Positions 61,267 through 64,000 of a DNA stretch of 64,000 bases are shown piece after piece. The first letter of the stretch is position 1. Each line of letters begins with the position of its first letter. The stretch is taken from positions 1 to 64,000 of the forward strand of contig NZ_JAKRMY010000002.1 in assembly GCF_022346005.1 (NCBI RefSeq), given 5' to 3'. Both the position numbers and the translations under genes were made by a program. The stretch is from Corynebacterium sp. ACRPS (GTDB lineage: Bacteria > Actinomycetota > Actinomycetes > Mycobacteriales > Mycobacteriaceae). The notes under the pieces are model-generated. The model did not search any database and was not told the origin of the DNA. It saw nothing but the letters and a program-made list of their open reading frames with translations.

Positions 61267-64000
61267 TTAGGCCCCGATCGTGACGACCCCGCGCTGGATG
61301 GCATCGATCGCGCGGCGCGCGTTGCGCTGGATCTGGCCATCGTAGCCAGTCTTGGCGATTTGCTGCAGTAGGTCCACGACCTGGCGGCACCACCGCACGA
61401 AGTCACCGGGGGTAAGCTCCGCGCCCGCCTCATTGGCCGCCGCCATGCAATAGCCCAAGGGCGCACCCGCCGCCCACTGGTGAATGGCTAGTGCAAAGCC
61501 GGCTTCGGGTTCGCGCGTTGGCGACAGCCGGTGGCGGCGTTCATCTGCGCTGAGCTCGGTATAGATGCGCCAGGTCGCATTCATGGCATCGGCCATGCGG
61601 TCCGTTGCCGCCTCCGGCTGGCCCCCAGTGGCCTTCCTATTTTCAAAGCAGCACAGGGAAGCAACGCCGGCCAATTCCGCCGGATCCAGCTCATCCCAAA
61701 TGCCGCGCTTCAGGCATTGGGCAACGAGCAGATCGGATTCGCTATGAATCTTGGCCAGGCGCTCACCTTCCTCAGTAATCACCGGCGTGCGATCGCTGCC
61801 CGCGCCAGAGAATTCGACATAGTCCATCTCCGCGAGCAGATCCACGATGCGTTCAAAGGTGCGACCCAATGTATCGGTCGCCTTATTCACCTTGGCCTGC
61901 AGCTTTTCAAGGTCGCGCTCGCGCCGCGCCAACTTCTGCGCCACGCCGGCTAGCTGCTCCCTATCGGTGGCGGGCCACTCGTGTGCAGGGTGCTCGCGAA
62001 TGGCATCGCGCAACTCGCCCACCCGCTTATTTGGTCGCAGGCGTGGTTTCGACTTCATCCGCTTCGGACGATCAAACTTTTCGCGGCGGAAGACATCCTG
62101 GATGTACTTGGTATTGCGCCGCGGATTCTTCCGCACCGGCTTCGGGATCTTAATACGGCCCAGCTGAATCGGTGGATTGCTAATCCCGGTGGCATCGATG
62201 CGCCCAGACCACCCAGATTCCGTGGTCACCCACGGACGTGGATCCTCAGTCTGGTTGGCCGGGGTGACCACCGCGGCAAGGGTGGGCCGTTTCTTTCCGG
62301 CAATCGCGATGACGTCGCCCAATTGCAGGCGGGCTAGCACCGCGACTACTTCCTGGGTGCGTTGGTGTTCCTTATCAACCTTGGATTGTTTTTCTTCTGC
62401 CGTTAGCTCGCGGCGCAACCGGATATAATCCATGAGCACCTCGGCGGGATCCTCGCCGTCCTTGGCCGGTGGTGCGAGGGCATCGACGGCATCGTCAAGC
62501 TGCTCCCGCAACTCGCACACGCGATGCTCCGCGCGTTCTAATTCGCGGGTTTCTTCCACCACGGAGCCATCGGCTTGGAACTGTGCGAAGGACTTTTCCA
62601 GCAGCCGCAGCGAGTCTTCAAAACCGAGCATGCCCAGCAGGTTAATGGCCATGTTATAGCCCGGCGCAAACGTAGAAATGAGCGGATACGTGCGCGTCGA
62701 AGCCAAACCTGCGACAAAACGCGGATCCATAGCAGGCGCCCACTGCACGACCGCGTTGCCCAGGGTATCGATTCCGCGCCGGCCAGCACGCCCGGTCAGC
62801 TGCGTGTATTGGCCTGGCGTGAGGTCCACGTGCGCTTCGCCATTAAACTTAATGAGCTTTTCGAGCACCACCGTGCGGGCGGGCATATTAATGCCCAAGG
62901 CAAGGGTCTCTGTTGCGAATACGGCGCGCACCAAGCCGCGAACAAAGAGTTCTTCGACGATGTGGCGAAATGCCGGCAGCATCCCTGCGTGGTGGGCAGC
63001 AAAACCACGCGAGAGCGCTTCGCGCCACCGCCGAAAGTCTAGGACCTGGAGGTCTTCTTCTGGGATGCCCTCGACGCCGGCATCGACGATGGCCTTGATT
63101 TCTTCTGCTTCTTCTTGCGTCGTCAGCACCATCCTGCTGCGCAGGCACTGATAGAGCGCGCCGTCGCAACCGGCGCGGGAAAAAATAAAGGTAATCGCGG
63201 GCAGCATATCTTGCGATTGCAGCACCTTGAGCACCTCCGGGCGCCCTAAGGGACGGTAGCGATCCTGCGGGCGAGAAGAACCGGAACGACCGCCGGCCTT
63301 CCCATGAAAATCGCTGCGCCCGCCGCCCTTGTGGCGCGCCCTCGCGCGAAAACCCTTGCCGGATTTATAGTCCGCGCGCGCATCATCGCTATCGCCCGCC
63401 TCCAAGCGCTGAATGCGGCGCTCTAACTCAGAATTGACCTGGCCGCCGGATTCCGGTTCAAAGAGCGGATAAATCTTGCGGCCCAACATCATCCATTGAT
63501 CGAGCGGAACCGGCCGGTGTTCGGTCACAATGACAGAGGTATCTCCGCGGACGGTAGCGAGCCATTCACCGAATTCCTCGGAATTGGACACGGTGGCAGA
63601 TAGACCAATGATGGAAACGTGATCCGCCAAGTTCAAAATGACTTCTTCCCAGACCGCACCGCGGGAGGCATCTGCAAGGAAGTGGATTTCATCCATGACC
63701 ACGTGGGTAAGCCTATCCAGCGCGGGCGAATCCGCGTAGATCATATTGCGCAGCACCTCAGTGGTCATCACCACGATTTCGGCGTCCGAGTTGATAGAGA
63801 CATCGCCAGTAAGCAGACCAACGGCATCCTCGCCGTGCTCAGCGACGAGGTCGTGGTACTTCTGGTTGCTCAGCGCCTTAATCGGGGTGGTATAAAAGCA
63901 CTTCGTGCCGCGGCTTAAGGCCAAAGAAACGGCAAACTCGCCAACGACGGTTTTACCTGCGCCGGTAGGGGCGCAGACGAGCACACCTTGGCCACTTTCT
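61267..64000 (-). CDS. helY: HelY/Ski2-like RNA helicase, N-terminus outside the window
   Basis: About 910 residues are present and the reading frame runs unbroken to the right edge, so the true start is beyond it. Motif I APTGAGKTVVGEF is near the edge, DEIH (VMDEIHFLADASRG) as motif II, SATVSN as III, and ATETLALGIN and QLTGRAGRRGIDTLG in the second RecA domain. A Ski2/Mtr4-like arch and C-terminal helical bundle follow. The stretch KSGKGFRARARHKGGGRS is an Arg/Gly insertion. Homologous to Rv2092c of M. tuberculosis. Confidence 0.92.
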   Translation of the reverse strand, partial: ESGQGVLVCAPTGAGKTVVGEFAVSLALSRGTKCFYTTPIKALSNQKYHDLVAEHGEDAVGLLTGDVSINSDAEIVVMTTEVLRNMIYADSPALDRLTHVVMDEIHFLADASRGAVWEEVILNLADHVSIIGLSATVSNSEEFGEWLATVRGDTSVIVTEHRPVPLDQWMMLGRKIYPLFEPESGGQVNSELERRIQRLEAGDSDDARADYKSGKGFRARARHKGGGRSDFHGKAGGRSGSSRPQDRYRPLGRPEVLKVLQSQDMLPAITFIFSRAGCDGALYQCLRSRMVLTTQEEAEEIKAIVDAGVEGIPEEDLQVLDFRRWREALSRGFAAHHAGMLPAFRHIVEELFVRGLVRAVFATETLALGINMPARTVVLEKLIKFNGEAHVDLTPGQYTQLTGRAGRRGIDTLGNAVVQWAPAMDPRFVAGLASTRTYPLISTFAPGYNMAINLLGMLGFEDSLRLLEKSFAQFQADGSVVEETRELERAEHRVCELREQLDDAVDALAPPAKDGEDPAEVLMDYIRLRRELTAEEKQSKVDKEHQRTQEVVAVLARLQLGDVIAIAGKKRPTLAAVVTPANQTEDPRPWVTTESGWSGRIDATGISNPPIQLGRIKIPKPVRKNPRRNTKYIQDVFRREKFDRPKRMKSKPRLRPNKRVGELRDAIREHPAHEWPATDREQLAGVAQKLARRERDLEKLQAKVNKATDTLGRTFERIVDLLAEMDYVEFSGAGSDRTPVITEEGERLAKIHSESDLLVAQCLKRGIWDELDPAELAGVASLCCFENRKATGGQPEAATDRMADAMNATWRIYTELSADERRHRLSPTREPEAGFALAIHQWAAGAPLGYCMAAANEAGAELTPGDFVRWCRQVVDLLQQIAKTGYDGQIQRNARRAIDAIQRGVVTIGA

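Noticed and set aside
1..64000. CRISPR arrays, prophage genes or rRNA operon
   Set aside because: No regularly spaced direct repeats, phage structural or integrase clusters, or rRNA sequence were recognised; XerD is the housekeeping recombinase in its usual operon.

Overview
The window is a stretch of Corynebacterium chromosome. The evidence is marker genes and order: a tlyA-nadK-recN-steA-steB-xerD-scpA-scpB-rluB-cmk-der run, a secA2-odhI-ftsR-nuclease-merR block in which OdhI keeps the N-terminal ETTSVF phosphorylation motif, separate ppm1 and ppm2 genes, rbpA, and a helY-type helicase. Genes are tightly packed, with many 1- or 4-base start/stop overlaps, frequent GTG starts and several probable leaderless promoters. 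Genus-level placement is secure; I cannot name the species.

Layout. 1-107: end of an IS3-family element. 187-14794: one long rightward housekeeping run (TPR protein, HAD phosphatase, TlyA, NAD kinase, RecN, SteA/SteB, NUDIX, XerD, ParA-like ATPase, ScpA/ScpB, RluB, Cmk, Der) closed by a strong terminator. CTP synthase (pyrG), which lies between the steB and NUDIX homologues in relatives, is absent from that place. 14860-19665: a visibly AT-richer four-gene operon (FAD/NAD(P)-binding oxidoreductase, GNAT acyltransferase, argininosuccinate-lyase-like enzyme, MFS exporter) behind a DtxR-like iron box; I read it as an acquired, iron-controlled small-molecule pathway, probably a metallophore, and it is the best candidate here for an undescribed system. 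19658-24666: a methyltransferase, then a divergently transcribed pair of ABC half-exporters with complementary defects and a lipoprotein esterase, with a near-DtxR inverted repeat in the divergent gap.

24663-32306: orphan adenine-specific DNA methylase, MT0933-type small protein, an ABC-2 transporter with its own NarL-type two-component system, a CadD-like transporter, tRNA-Pro(GGG), a YchJ protein and a hydrolase fused to a cysteine-less OsmC domain. 32394-37394: SecA2, OdhI, FtsR, bifunctional nuclease, MerR regulator, ending in a very strong hairpin. 37456-46069: VWA-like anchored protein, conserved actinobacterial protein, DEAD helicase, DASS transporter, Gnd, thioesterase, CorA, methyltransferase.

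46074-49131: a thiamine operon (thiM-thiE-thiD/tenA) under a TPP riboswitch whose P1 stem overlaps the thiM start codon. 49238-54881: type II NADH dehydrogenase, divergent CfaS-like protein, Dyp peroxidase, a roughly 630-base gene-poor interval with inverted repeats, and a three-gene operon (zinc-ribbon protein, YceI, tiny membrane protein). 55000-64000: rbpA behind a SigH-type promoter, ppm1/ppm2 (lipomannan precursor and lipoprotein acylation), FxsA, a short CobG-like protein, an SDR, an Xaa-Pro peptidase and a HelY-like helicase cut by the window edge.
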